A DNA stretch of 64,000 nucleotides. It comes from Klebsiella ornithinolytica NBRC 105727 = ATCC 31898. GTDB lineage: Bacteria; Pseudomonadota; Gammaproteobacteria; Enterobacterales; Enterobacteriaceae. This document shows, piece after piece, positions 37,946 through 46,440 of this stretch (positions within the stretch are counted from its first letter, which is position 1; every line of letters starts with the position of its first letter). The stretch covers positions 62,001-126,000 of the forward strand of contig NZ_BCYR01000007.1 of the NCBI RefSeq assembly GCF_001598295.1, read 5' to 3'. Under the pieces are notes generated by a model, which saw nothing but the letters and a program-made list of their open reading frames with translations, was not told where the DNA came from and did no database searches. The position numbers were made by a program, and so were the translations under genes.

Positions 37946-38755
37946 ATGAAAATCGAAAAAAGCAGATTCAATTCTGAGGCCGCCCCTCAACCCAACGTTC
38001 ACCATGGCGTAATTAACGGTAACGACTTTGCCGCTATTGTCCCTGTTACTTCCGGCCAGATTGGTGGGCGTGAAACCAATATTGCGAGCGCCAGAGCTCT
38101 GCATAAGGCGCTGGGGGTGGGGCGTGACTTTACCAACTGGATTAAAGGCCGCATCGACCAGTACGGATTTGTAGCCGGGGCTGACTACATTCGTATTGAA
38201 AAATTGAGCTCACCAAAACGGGCGAGCGCAAAATTTCGCCAGCAAATCGAGCATGATTACCTTCTATCGCTGGATATGGCTAAAGAAGTGGCAATGGTTG
38301 AGCGTAACGAGCAGGGGCGAGCTGTGCGCAGGTACTTTATCCAGTGCGAGGAGGCGTTACAGCTGAGTGCGCCGGAAATCGTCGCGAAGTACCGCCGCCA
38401 ACTTAAGGCCCGTATTGGTGCCGCCAACCTCTTCAAGCCGATGTGTGCCGCTCTGGATGCTGCCCGGGCAGAACAGGGGAAAGAGACGCAAGCCCGGCAC
38501 TACAGCAATGAAAGCAACATGATCGCCCGCATTGTGCTGGGGGGTATAACCGCTAAGCAGTGGGCGCAGGTGAATGGTATCGCCGGCGAGCCTCGCGACA
38601 GCATGAGCGCCGGGCAGCTGGAACACCTTAGTTACCTGGAGAGCACCAATATCACGCTGATTGATATGGGCATGGCTTACGACCAGCGCAAAGCGGAATT
38701 AACCCGCCTGTCTCAGCGCTGGCTGGCTAAACGCATGGGGGCTAACGATGAATAA
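37946..38755 (+). CDS. AntA/AntB-type phage antirepressor
   Basis: 269 residues with an AntA/AntB domain near 45-125 (TNIASARALHKALGVGRDFTNWI, YGFVAGADY, DYLLSLDMAKEVAMVERN). The C-terminal half (130-269) resembles prophage antirepressor KilA-C-like extensions. AAAGGAG precedes the ATG. In related phages such proteins inactivate repressors, so in a satellite it could act on helper or self repression. Confidence 0.85.
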   Translation: MKIEKSRFNSEAAPQPNVHHGVINGNDFAAIVPVTSGQIGGRETNIASARALHKALGVGRDFTNWIKGRIDQYGFVAGADYIRIEKLSSPKRASAKFRQQIEHDYLLSLDMAKEVAMVERNEQGRAVRRYFIQCEEALQLSAPEIVAKYRRQLKARIGAANLFKPMCAALDAARAEQGKETQARHYSNESNMIARIVLGGITAKQWAQVNGIAGEPRDSMSAGQLEHLSYLESTNITLIDMGMAYDQRKAELTRLSQRWLAKRMGANDE

Positions 38756-39181
38756 GCCCACCAGCTTACCCCTGCCGGATTACACTTATCGCAAAGCTCA
38801 CGGGGGAGGTAGTGAGCGTTGTATCGGCGGCGCACAACCGTGTGACGCTCTACCGCGAGGGCTCCAAGTTTCCGTGCGTATAGCCCATTGCGCATTTCTG
38901 ACTGGCCTGATGAATGCAAAAGCTACAGCTTTGCTGGTGGTATATCACCGCGTGAACCTGTCAAAACTTGTCACATTGCGAGGCACTGATAGTGGCGTAC
39001 AAAATGTCTGGCGGAAATTCGCGACCAGTACGCGCGATGGACATCACACCTGCAGCAAAGAGTTTTGCGAGTCCATAAAAAAGGGCTTGATGTTCCACGT
39101 AATCCCGGTCTATGGTTATTGTGCACCAGCAAAATCTGGTGCCGGGATTGGCGTCCTGACAACTCTGAAGGCGACACATGA
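38752..39181 (+). pseudogene. Fragmented or degenerate coding stretch after the antirepressor
   Basis: Three protein-like pieces in different frames. 38752-38883 reads LIAKLTGEVVSVVSAAHN to a TAG. 38897-38989 reads SDWPDECKSYSFAGG and ends in TGA-TAG. 38993-39181 in the same frame reads AEIRDQYARWTSHLQQRV to TGA. None has a good start codon. A long open frame runs through the region from 38748, but its translation looks unnatural and it crosses a terminator. Best read as decayed small genes. Confidence 0.4.
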
Positions 39182-39202
39182 CGCGCCAAGCGTCTTTTTT
39201 TG
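39180..39202 (+). terminator. Intrinsic terminator before the Icd-like leader
   Basis: GACGC/GCGTC stem with a five-base loop, then TTTTTTT. It separates the left regulatory genes from a new promoter 40 bases downstream. Confidence 0.7.
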
Positions 39203-39241
39203 TGCCGTTAGTCTGACTCACCCTTTTTTTGAGCGTTGGTA

Positions 39242-39404
39242 TATAATCCAGCGCCTTTCAAGAGCAATGGTGGCTCAGGCGGGGGCTTCTTCGGAAGCGC
39301 CGGTATCCTTCAGAGCCGGTTACGCCAACCCTGTCTGGGCTACCACCAGTGAAATTGGCGTTTCCGGTGGTGGCGTTACCCGCTATCTGAAGGAGGCTGC
39401 CACC
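39242..39404 (+). promoter_or_regulatory. Promoter and structured leader of the replication operon
   Basis: Perfect TATAAT (39242-39247) without a clear -35, then about 150 bases of leader before the first ribosome site. The leader contains a UUCG-tetraloop hairpin GCTTC-TTCG-GAAGC (39285-39298). P4 uses structured leader RNA (CI RNA) in this position for immunity; a similar role here is inference. Confidence 0.5.
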
Positions 39405-39596
39405 ATGGCTACTACCCCTACCCAAAATCCGCAGTTTATCTGGATTATCGCCGCTGTTCGCCGCGATATGACGACAATTAAAGCCCAAATTCACCATGTC
39501 ACCGCACCGTCTGAACGTGACGCCCGCCGTTCACTGGCTCGCGATCATGTCTGCTTTTTCGCCGGCCGCATCCGTCTGGAGGTGGCTCATGCGTAG
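39405..39596 (+). CDS. Icd-like small protein (host cell-division inhibitor family)
   Basis: 63 residues starting MATTPTQNPQFIWIIAAVRR, with AGGAGG well spaced before the ATG. The layout (MATxPT, then APSERDARRSLARD and FFAGRI) fits the Icd-like proteins of P4-type elements; P1 Icd blocks septation. The longer open frame upstream is not used because of the terminator and leader. Confidence 0.7.
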   Translation: MATTPTQNPQFIWIIAAVRRDMTTIKAQIHHVTAPSERDARRSLARDHVCFFAGRIRLEVAHA

Positions 39597-39768
39597 TTAT
39601 TTCCGCATAAGCGGCTATGCCGTCAATAAGCGCGGTTTAACCGTTGGCATCGGCTATCAACTCACATCCAGCGACACTAAAACAGCAATGGCCCACGCAG
39701 TACTTCAGGCGCAGCGTGAAGGTCTCTGCCACGTTCGCATTACCCGCGTACAAGAGGTGGCAGCATGA
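39589..39768 (+). CDS. Small hypothetical protein
   Basis: 59 residues from the ATG at 39589, which overlaps the previous stop and has GGAGGTGG upstream. Reads MRSYFRISGYAVNKRGLTVG. Looks like a small alpha/beta protein (A-H-A-V-L-QAQREG helix). Found as one of the tiny coupled genes before the replicase. No function known. Confidence 0.7.
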   Translation: MRSYFRISGYAVNKRGLTVGIGYQLTSSDTKTAMAHAVLQAQREGLCHVRITRVQEVAA

Positions 39769-40082
39769 GCCTGTATAACGATTTAGTTCGCCACGAATTC
39801 GGCAAAGGCGCCACCGTTGATGAGCTGGAAGGCATTCAGAACCGCATGGATGAGGCTGTGAGTGATTTGTTACTCGGCATTAGTGCCATTGGAAGCCTGA
39901 TGTTCTGGGCCACGGGCAATGACAATTACACCGAGGAGACCGCAAAAGGAGACATGCGCAAAATAGGCGCAATGCTGGGTACGATTGGTGAGGTGGTGCT
40001 GGCGCTTAACGATACCGCAGCGAATGCGGGTGTGTGTCGTTCTGACTGCGTCAAAGAATCAAAAATGAGGGCGGGAAAATGA
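39765..40082 (+). CDS. Hypothetical protein of the replication operon
   Basis: 105 residues, ATGA overlap with the gene before and after. Mostly helical (VDELEGIQNRMDEAVSDLLL; MLGTIGEVVLALNDTA). No family recognised. Confidence 0.75.
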   Translation: MSLYNDLVRHEFGKGATVDELEGIQNRMDEAVSDLLLGISAIGSLMFWATGNDNYTEETAKGDMRKIGAMLGTIGEVVLALNDTAANAGVCRSDCVKESKMRAGK

Positions 40083-40342
40083 ATATAAACGCTATATACC
40101 GCCATCCTGCTGAACTTGAGGCCGAGGCGATGCTATCCCGTGAGCAACCGTATCCGGAAGATTTTACGCTGGCAGAGCGTACCGCAGAACGTATGGCCCG
40201 CGCTCGCAATGGGTTGGTTCATGTAATGACCGATTTATCACCCTACCTCGACGTTGAGCAAGCAGTCATTGTGCATTGCTGGCTGGATAAAGTCCTGGCG
40301 ATTGTCGATATGGCCAGAATTGATGCGGAGGTCAGGGTATGA
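40079..40342 (+). CDS. Hypothetical protein of the replication operon
   Basis: 87 residues, overlapping both neighbours by four bases. Acidic N-terminus (HPAELEAEAMLSREQPYPED) and a hydrophobic helix near the end (AVIVHCWLDKVLAIVDMA). Function unknown; tight coupling suggests a replication-linked role. Confidence 0.75.
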   Translation: MNINAIYRHPAELEAEAMLSREQPYPEDFTLAERTAERMARARNGLVHVMTDLSPYLDVEQAVIVHCWLDKVLAIVDMARIDAEVRV

Positions 40343-40554
40343 GCGATATGCAGCTTATTGATGCCCAATGTCGTGTTGAACAAGCACAGGCACCGCTCTC
40401 AATATGGTTAGAGGGCACGAAAGCATCTGAACGGGATATGCAGTTAATTTGTGCTCTGATCTCGTTACTCCAGGATGTACCGGAAACGATTAAAACGGCG
40501 GATGAAGAACTTGCTGATTACGTCTTGCGTGCACATCGGGAGAAGCGTCAATGA
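40339..40554 (+). CDS. Hypothetical protein of the replication operon
   Basis: 71 residues, coupled to both neighbours by ATGA overlaps. Predicted helical, with Cys12 and Cys38 (QLICALISLLQDVPETI). No family recognised. Confidence 0.72.
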   Translation: MSDMQLIDAQCRVEQAQAPLSIWLEGTKASERDMQLICALISLLQDVPETIKTADEELADYVLRAHREKRQ

Positions 40555-42665
40555 AACTGGCACCTAACCTGAAACATTTGCCAAAAGAAAAATTTACTGA
40601 AGCAGTTATTTTTGCTGGAACCGATGCGTATGCACATGCAAAAGGATGGGAAGAGGGCATGGGTAAACAAGTCGCTGAGGACAGAACACCTCCCATTTAT
40701 CTTGGACCGAAGCAGCTGGCGGAACTGGAGAACCTGCAAATTATTGATAAAGGGCGTCGCAGTGCTCGTGTTTATCTGGCTGGAAGCATTGAGCCAATAA
40801 TGATTAATGCCATTGGGGAAAAACTTGCTCAGGCAGGTGTACTGGAGGCGAAATTATATAAGGGAATTCCTGACCAAAAACCGGAAAACTGGAGGCAATA
40901 TCTGGCCAGGCTTAGAGAACAGGGCGAGCACACAACGACATCAATTCTGAAATCCAATAAATCTGTGAATGGCGATAACCTGAAGCCACATGTTGAAAGC
41001 CGAGCTGACGGTATTTTTTGGGTTGAGCCAAAATCAGACAAAGATACCGGGGAAATAACTACCCGTGAAAGCTGGCTGTGTTCTGCTCTGGAGGTCATAG
41101 GTACTGGCATAGATGACAGTAAAACCCGGTATCTGATCCTGCGCTGGCGCCCATTCGGTTCGAAGGGGGATACTGTCCAGGCAATACCGTTTGCTGATAT
41201 CGGTGAACGCGAAGGCTGGCGATCGCTCAAGGCTGGTGGGGTGAACGTCACAACCAAAAGTGGTTTACGTGCAACGCTGGCCGACTGGCTGCAGAGCTGT
41301 GCCAATGGTGAGGTATGGCGCATTGCGCATGCTACGGGCTGGCAGTGTGGCGCCTATATCATGCCTGATGGCGAGATCATCGGTACTCCAGATCAACCGG
41401 TGCTGTTTAGCGGACGAAGTTCTGCCGCATCCGGTTATACCACCAGCGGTACTGTTGAGAGCTGGCGAGAGAGTGTTGGACGTCTGGCCTTTGGCAACTA
41501 CTCGATGATGACTGGCGTGGCCGCAGCGCTGGCAGCTCCTTTGATTGGCCTTGCCGGCGCTGATGGTTTTGGTATCCATCTCTATGAGCAGTCGAGCGCG
41601 GGTAAGACCACCACTGCCAATGTGGCCTCCAGTCTCTATGGCAATCCGGATGTGCTACGCCTCACCTGGTACGGTACTGCGCTGGGGCTGGCGAACGAAG
41701 CCGCCGCACATAACGATGCGCTGATGCCGCTTGACGAAATTGGCCAGGGTGCTGACCCGGTGGAGGTCTACAAATCGGCATACGCACTGTTTAACGGCAC
41801 GGGTAAGCTGCAGGGAGCGAAGGAAGGCGGAAACCGTGACCTGAAGCGCTGGCGTACTGTGGCCATCAGTACCGGTGAGATGGATCTGGAAACCTTCATC
41901 GCGAGCGCCGGTCGCAAGGCTAAAGCAGGCCAGCTGGTTCGCCTGCTGAATATCCCGATGCGCCGGGCTGTTCGTTTCCATGAGCATGCCAACGGCAAAC
42001 ACCATGCCGATGCTCTCAAAGATGCATACCAGCATAACCACGGAGTGTCCGGGCGTGAGTGGGTGAAATGGCTTGCTGACCACCAGCACGAGGCGGTTAG
42101 CGCTGTCAGGGCCGCGGAAGAACGCTGGCGTAGCCTGATCCCATCAGATTACGGGGAGCAGGTCCATCGTGTCGGTGCCCGGTTCGCAATTCTGGAAGCC
42201 GCATTGCTTTTGGGTAAGGTGATAACCGGTTGGGATGAACAGACGTGTCGGGATGCCATTCAGTACAGCTATAACGCCTGGCTGCGCGAGTTTGGTACCG
42301 GCAATAAAGAACACCAGCAAATTATCGAGCAGACAGAGGCATTCCTGAACGCCTACGGGATGAGCCGTTTTGCACCGTTCCCATATGACCCGACTAGCCT
42401 CCCTATCTCCAACATGGCGGGATACCGGCAGAAAGGCGGGCACGAGACTGACCCGATAGTGTTCTACACCTTCCCGGCAGCCTTCGAAGGGGAGATCGCC
42501 CGCGGCTTTAACTCCCGTCAGTTTGCGGAGGTATTGAAGAAAGCTGGCATGCTGGCGCCACCGACTTCAGGCCGGGGATTCCAGAGAAAGTCGCCACGCA
42601 TTGATGGGCGACAGATTCGGGTTTATGTCCTGCAGTATCTGCCGGACGACGACCAGCCAGAGTAA
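40551..42665 (+). CDS. DUF927-domain replicase/helicase-type ATPase
   Basis: 704 residues. The N-terminal 130 residues are unassigned. A DUF927 core follows (about 150-600) with Walker A SSAGKTT (348-354) and a Walker B-like LMPLDE (391-396). In mobile elements DUF927 proteins take the place of the replication primase-helicase. It ends the chain of overlapping small genes and is followed by iterons, the arrangement of an initiator beside its origin. No primase motif is obvious. Confidence 0.85.
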   Translation: MKLAPNLKHLPKEKFTEAVIFAGTDAYAHAKGWEEGMGKQVAEDRTPPIYLGPKQLAELENLQIIDKGRRSARVYLAGSIEPIMINAIGEKLAQAGVLEAKLYKGIPDQKPENWRQYLARLREQGEHTTTSILKSNKSVNGDNLKPHVESRADGIFWVEPKSDKDTGEITTRESWLCSALEVIGTGIDDSKTRYLILRWRPFGSKGDTVQAIPFADIGEREGWRSLKAGGVNVTTKSGLRATLADWLQSCANGEVWRIAHATGWQCGAYIMPDGEIIGTPDQPVLFSGRSSAASGYTTSGTVESWRESVGRLAFGNYSMMTGVAAALAAPLIGLAGADGFGIHLYEQSSAGKTTTANVASSLYGNPDVLRLTWYGTALGLANEAAAHNDALMPLDEIGQGADPVEVYKSAYALFNGTGKLQGAKEGGNRDLKRWRTVAISTGEMDLETFIASAGRKAKAGQLVRLLNIPMRRAVRFHEHANGKHHADALKDAYQHNHGVSGREWVKWLADHQHEAVSAVRAAEERWRSLIPSDYGEQVHRVGARFAILEAALLLGKVITGWDEQTCRDAIQYSYNAWLREFGTGNKEHQQIIEQTEAFLNAYGMSRFAPFPYDPTSLPISNMAGYRQKGGHETDPIVFYTFPAAFEGEIARGFNSRQFAEVLKKAGMLAPPTSGRGFQRKSPRIDGRQIRVYVLQYLPDDDQPE

Positions 42666-42692
42666 AAGCATTCTTCCATGTGTGTAGTTTAG

Positions 42693-42813
42693 GTGTTGGT
42701 TCAGTTGGTTCAGTTGCCTCAGTAGTTATATCTATCTGTTTAATAAGGTTTCATGTTTGAAGAATGAACCAACGCTGAGGCAACAAACTGGCATTTTGAA
42801 CCGACACTGAGAC
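42693..42813. repeat. Iteron cluster 1 (candidate replication origin)
   Basis: TTGGTTCA at 42696-42703 and 42705-42712, followed by GTTGCCTCA. After about 50 AT-rich bases come inverted TGAACCAA (42765-42772) with CGCTGAGGCAAC, and TGAACCGA (42797-42804). It directly follows the replicase. The first 29 bases recur inverted at 54787-54815 with one mismatch. Confidence 0.7.
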
Positions 42814-42974
42814 AGTTTTTAGATGTCCTGGAGCTTGGTTTATGAGGTGATTGCTCCTTCCATCTACCCAGATTGCAAATTTACTGCAAATGGGTGGTTG
42901 ATGTGGAACTTCGGATTCGAGATCTTGTATATTTCAGATTATTCTAATTGCTGGCTCTGGGGGGGGGAAGGGAG

Positions 42975-44204
42975 ATGGAAGCGCTATATCCAATATTGAT
43001 CGTCTTAGGTGTGGGGGGCGCCATTGGTGCTTATATAACATATAGGTATTTGATTAATAAGCATAAAAAAGTTGTTGAGTATCTTGAGTTGAGAAGTCAG
43101 AAATCTCTTGCGGCTGAGATTGAGGAAAAAGAAGGTGCGATTGAAAAGTATAAAAATAAAGATATTGCTCGTGAAATTGAACACGATAATCTGAAAAAGG
43201 AGCTCAGACAGATTATCGAATTAAATAGAATGAAAAGTAAAGAAATCCTCGGTAAAGCCGTTGATTTTGCTTTTGATTTTGAGACCATATTTCGTGAGCA
43301 ACATCAATCAGCTGAGGAGGAAATACAGAAGGTTCTCGATGATACCTATCGCTATAAGCGTAAGACTCTTCTTGCTTCTGTGACGCTGAAGAATTTTGAG
43401 AAAAAGCTTGAAGATATCAGAAGAGAAAAAGAGATATATCAGACACTGATAGCTAAATATGATTTTTTCCAATTGCGCGATCGTTCTGACTGGAAGGAAG
43501 TGGAAAAAGAATTTCGAGATAAAGTGCTGGAGCTTCAAGCCGCTCAGGATGAGCGCGATGCTCAGAATGAAATAAAACGACAAATGCGTGAAGAACGCCA
43601 GCGCGCAGAAGAACTGGAAAGGCAACAGCAAGAGGCTGAAGCCAAAGAACAAGAGCTCGAGGCTCGGCGAAAAGCCGTCGAAGAGGCCCTGTTGGCCGCA
43701 GATGAAGAGCATCGCCAGGAGCTTGAAGAAACCCGCCGTCAGTTAGAGCAAGAGATTGAAGATGTCCATAAGCAGTATGAACGGGCAAAATCAATGGCAC
43801 AGATGACCAAGCAGGGGCATGTTTATGTTATTTCTAACATTGGTTCATTTGGTGAAAATGTCTATAAGATAGGTATGACTCGCCGACTTGAACCGCTAGA
43901 TCGTGTTAGCGAATTGAGCGGTGCAAGCGTGCCGTTTGAGTTCGATGTGCATGCAATGATTAGCTGTGATGATGCGCCAGCTCTTGAGTACGCTTTGCAT
44001 AACAAACTTAGCAGTGAACGCATGAATAAAGTGAATCTGCGCAAAGAATTCTTTAAGACAGACTTGAGTAAGATAATCCAATGTGTGGAGGAACATCACG
44101 GCAAGGTTGAATATGTTGCGGACCCTGCGGCCTTACAATATTACCGCTCACTAGAAATTGGCGAAGAAATAGCGAACGATAAAGAATTATCGGCGGTATC
44201 ATAA
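42975..44204 (+). CDS. Membrane-anchored coiled-coil GIY-YIG (T5orf172) protein
   Basis: 409 residues. N-terminal transmembrane helix (about 5-23), then a DUF4041-type helical region, then a long charged coiled coil (about 195-285), then a T5orf172/GIY-YIG domain (about 290-370): GHVYVISN, VYKIGMTRR, DRVSEL and the downstream Glu in ALEYALHNKL. The ATG at 42975 is preceded by AAGGGAG; a TTG 27 bases upstream is an alternative. A nine-G tract (42959-42967) lies just before the ribosome site. A nuclease role in defence is inferred from the fold and the site. Confidence 0.82.
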   Translation: MEALYPILIVLGVGGAIGAYITYRYLINKHKKVVEYLELRSQKSLAAEIEEKEGAIEKYKNKDIAREIEHDNLKKELRQIIELNRMKSKEILGKAVDFAFDFETIFREQHQSAEEEIQKVLDDTYRYKRKTLLASVTLKNFEKKLEDIRREKEIYQTLIAKYDFFQLRDRSDWKEVEKEFRDKVLELQAAQDERDAQNEIKRQMREERQRAEELERQQQEAEAKEQELEARRKAVEEALLAADEEHRQELEETRRQLEQEIEDVHKQYERAKSMAQMTKQGHVYVISNIGSFGENVYKIGMTRRLEPLDRVSELSGASVPFEFDVHAMISCDDAPALEYALHNKLSSERMNKVNLRKEFFKTDLSKIIQCVEEHHGKVEYVADPAALQYYRSLEIGEEIANDKELSAVS

Positions 44205-44224
44205 TACTTATTAATTCTTCAAAA

Positions 44225-44249
44225 ACGCCCGCGTCCGCGGGTGTTTTTA
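44225..44249 (+). terminator. Intrinsic terminator after the GIY-YIG gene
   Basis: ACGCCCGCG/CGCGGGTGT stem (one G-T pair) with a two-base apparent loop and TTTTT. A-run on the other side makes it potentially bidirectional. Confidence 0.85.
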
Positions 44250-44307
44250 TACCCGGAATCAATGAAATGGCTAAATCAGAGACAGAACATCATAGAGAAT
44301 TCCAGCT

Positions 44308-44584
44308 ATGACAGCTCAAATTTCAGCATATGCCGGCTGGTGTCCGATCCTCAAATCAGAACCACGAACAAGCGGTACTTGCAAGGCTATGGACCACCTA
44401 TACAATGCGGTGGCCAAACACCGTAAAGGCGACCTGGTCAGTGTGGCGGGCAATATGCAGCTCAACCAGTGGACGGAGCAGGATGGCACCGCACAGCAGG
44501 GCTATAAGTGTTGGCCGACAACTGGTGAACAGGGCAGCAGAGACAGCTACTGACGCCCTGCGCAGAGTCCATCGCAAACAATAG
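44308..44584 (+). pseudogene. Broken phage-type single-stranded DNA-binding protein
   Basis: Begins MTAQISAY like phage/ICE SSB proteins. A one-base loss shifts frame at once; RLVSDPQIRTT continues in another frame. AKHRKGDLVSVAGNMQLNQW is the OB-fold signature, and a further shift leads to VNRAAETATDALRRV. The central strand region is also missing. At least two frameshifts plus an internal deletion, so it is not functional. The rest of 44205-44637 has only the terminator. Confidence 0.75.
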
Positions 44585-44637
44585 CTCACCAGGCAATATG
44601 AAAAGTGAGTCCAGAATCCAACTCATTTCTATGATTT

Positions 44638-45408
44638 CTAATGAGCATCAGGACTAATAGTGCTCTCATTTTCAAAATGGATATTTAATCCAATTAATGA
44701 ATAATCATCATGTGGACCTTTACTCTCTATTCTCCTCATTAAGCTAGCAGAAAAACGATTGACGTTATTTAGCGTATTTAAGGAAAATCTAGGGCGGTCT
44801 TCCCAGTAATAATGTGCACCATCAGACATAAGGTATATTGTTAATAAATTATTTTCTATAGGTAGGTCTTCTTTTTTTATAAATATTGACTGAAATTCCA
44901 GAGTAACTTTTGATGATATTGCGGTAGTCAGGACATTTCCCCCTTGAAGTTTTCTGAGTTGTCGAGCTGTAAATAGACCTTTGTCAATAAGTATCTGGTG
45001 CTGAGTGTGATCTTTTGTATACTGTTTAAGTTTTGAACCTTCTTTTATATATAAACGGCAATCTCCAGAATGGCCTATCAATAAACCTTCATCACTAACA
45101 TAACCAAAGGTAAGTGTCGTAGCGGCTGATGAATATTCTTCATTGTTTTCCGAAAAAGCTGATATCGAGTCCTTGATGGAGTTAAAAATGCGATCAATAT
45201 CAGATGGTTTTACTTTATGTTGTAGTTTTGATATTTCTTTGATGGCTAGATTGGATGCTTCTTTTCCTCCATTGTATCCACCAACTCCATCAGCAACAGA
45301 GAAAATATATCCACCATCTAGCTTCTTGGGAAGCAGGATGCTATCCTGGCTGATGGTATCTAAGCTCTTGGGAAAAGAGAATGATGAACATGAATAAATA
45401 GTTGTCAT
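44638..45408 (-). CDS. PP2C-type Ser/Thr protein phosphatase
   Basis: 256 residues. PP2C metal motifs are visible: SVADGVGGYNGGKEAS (Asp40), SAATTLTFGYV, IGHSGDCRLYI, MSDGAHYY and GPHDDYSLIGL. Start ATG overlaps the kinase stop by one base (TAATG), so it is co-translated with the kinase and likely reverses its phosphorylation. Strongly AT-rich compared with neighbours, a sign of recent transfer. Kinase/phosphatase pairs occur in satellite cargo; a defence role is inference. Confidence 0.88.
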   Translation of the reverse strand: MTTIYSCSSFSFPKSLDTISQDSILLPKKLDGGYIFSVADGVGGYNGGKEASNLAIKEISKLQHKVKPSDIDRIFNSIKDSISAFSENNEEYSSAATTLTFGYVSDEGLLIGHSGDCRLYIKEGSKLKQYTKDHTQHQILIDKGLFTARQLRKLQGGNVLTTAISSKVTLEFQSIFIKKEDLPIENNLLTIYLMSDGAHYYWEDRPRFSLNTLNNVNRFSASLMRRIESKGPHDDYSLIGLNIHFENESTISPDAH

Positions 45409-46136
45409 TATAATCCTTCCTCAAGCAAAGAAATTTGGCTTATGACTTGCTCAACATTTATATACCGTTTGTTAAGCTGTTTATGTTTGCATTTTATTAT
45501 TATACTTTCGGTTTCGTCAATGTTTAAATGTTCAATGAGCACTCCAATTGAATAAATGTCTGATTGTTTAGAGTAGCCATGTGCCATTACGCCATAGTCA
45601 AAAAATTCAGGGGAGCCGTAGAATTCACCAACTCTTGTTACAAACTGGCTTTTTGATGGTGTCATACTTTTTGCCAACCCGAAATCTGATAGTTTGTATG
45701 TCCCATCGTTAAATTTTAATATATTTTGTGGTTTTATGTCCCGATGTAAATAACCTTTATTATGGATAAATAATAAACCATTTAAAACATCTTTGAGGAC
45801 CTTAATTTTGTCTTCTGTAGTCATTGTGCCTGATTTTATTTCATCGTCTAGACTGTGCTTTGCTAGCTCCATAATAAACCAAGGTTTCTGTGCTTCGAGG
45901 TTGGTTATGAAAATTTGAACAATATTATTATGTAGACAATCGCATTGAGCTTTTATTTCCCTTATAAATCTTTGATATACATCCTTATCACTATTCCCAG
46001 AAGTTAGTAGTTTTCTTGCATAAAGTCCGCATAGATGATGTGATGTGTTGAATAACTTTATTTTTTCAACAACACCATACCCACCGTTACCTATTTCTTC
46101 AATGGGGTCAATTAAATAATTCGCTCTTCCTTCCAT
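45408..46136 (-). CDS. Hanks-type Ser/Thr protein kinase
   Basis: 242 residues, a bare kinase domain without sensor or membrane segment. Glycine loop IGNGGYGVV (15-23), Lys42 (YARKLL), catalytic HRDIKPQN (131-138), DFG (151-153) and GSPEFF in place of APE. All catalytic residues are present, so active. The C-lobe is short. AT-rich like its partner. Shine-Dalgarno is poor (GATAAATGG context). Operon with the PP2C phosphatase. Confidence 0.9.
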   Translation of the reverse strand: MEGRANYLIDPIEEIGNGGYGVVEKIKLFNTSHHLCGLYARKLLTSGNSDKDVYQRFIREIKAQCDCLHNNIVQIFITNLEAQKPWFIMELAKHSLDDEIKSGTMTTEDKIKVLKDVLNGLLFIHNKGYLHRDIKPQNILKFNDGTYKLSDFGLAKSMTPSKSQFVTRVGEFYGSPEFFDYGVMAHGYSKQSDIYSIGVLIEHLNIDETESIIIKCKHKQLNKRYINVEQVISQISLLEEGL

Positions 46137-46353
46137 TTATCACCTTATTTATTAGCTGCGGTGTCAGTTTTCCACTAAAGTTTGTTAAATAGTCTCAATT
46201 CCATTGAGTTAGTGTTTCTTATCGACCAAACCATTGAAATCTTAGATCGGAAAAAGGAACAGGTATACCTGGGTATTTATCAGGGCTTTCGTGGCAACCC
46301 ACCGAACAACGCTTTTCTGCGACTCTTCAGTTTTTCCCATTAGCATACCTACT

Positions 46354-46379
46354 AAAAAAGGTGGGGTAGTTATCCCCAC
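46354..46379 (-). terminator. Orphan minus-strand terminator
   Basis: On the minus strand GTGGGG/CCCCAC with a seven-base loop is followed by C and TTTTTT. No minus-strand gene lies immediately upstream, so it may end a small or antisense RNA running opposite the broken small membrane gene at 46441. The remainder of 46137-46440 shows nothing else. Confidence 0.6.
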
Positions 46380-46440
46380 TCTATGGATTAGCGTTTCGAT
46401 CACCCTATAACGGGAAGAAAACAAACGAGAGGAGATCTCC

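Noticed and set aside
38748-39596. A 282-codon open frame after the antirepressor
   Set aside because: It runs through an intrinsic terminator, a promoter and a structured leader, and its N-terminal translation looks unnatural. Only the last 63 codons (from 39405) have a good ribosome site and family resemblance.
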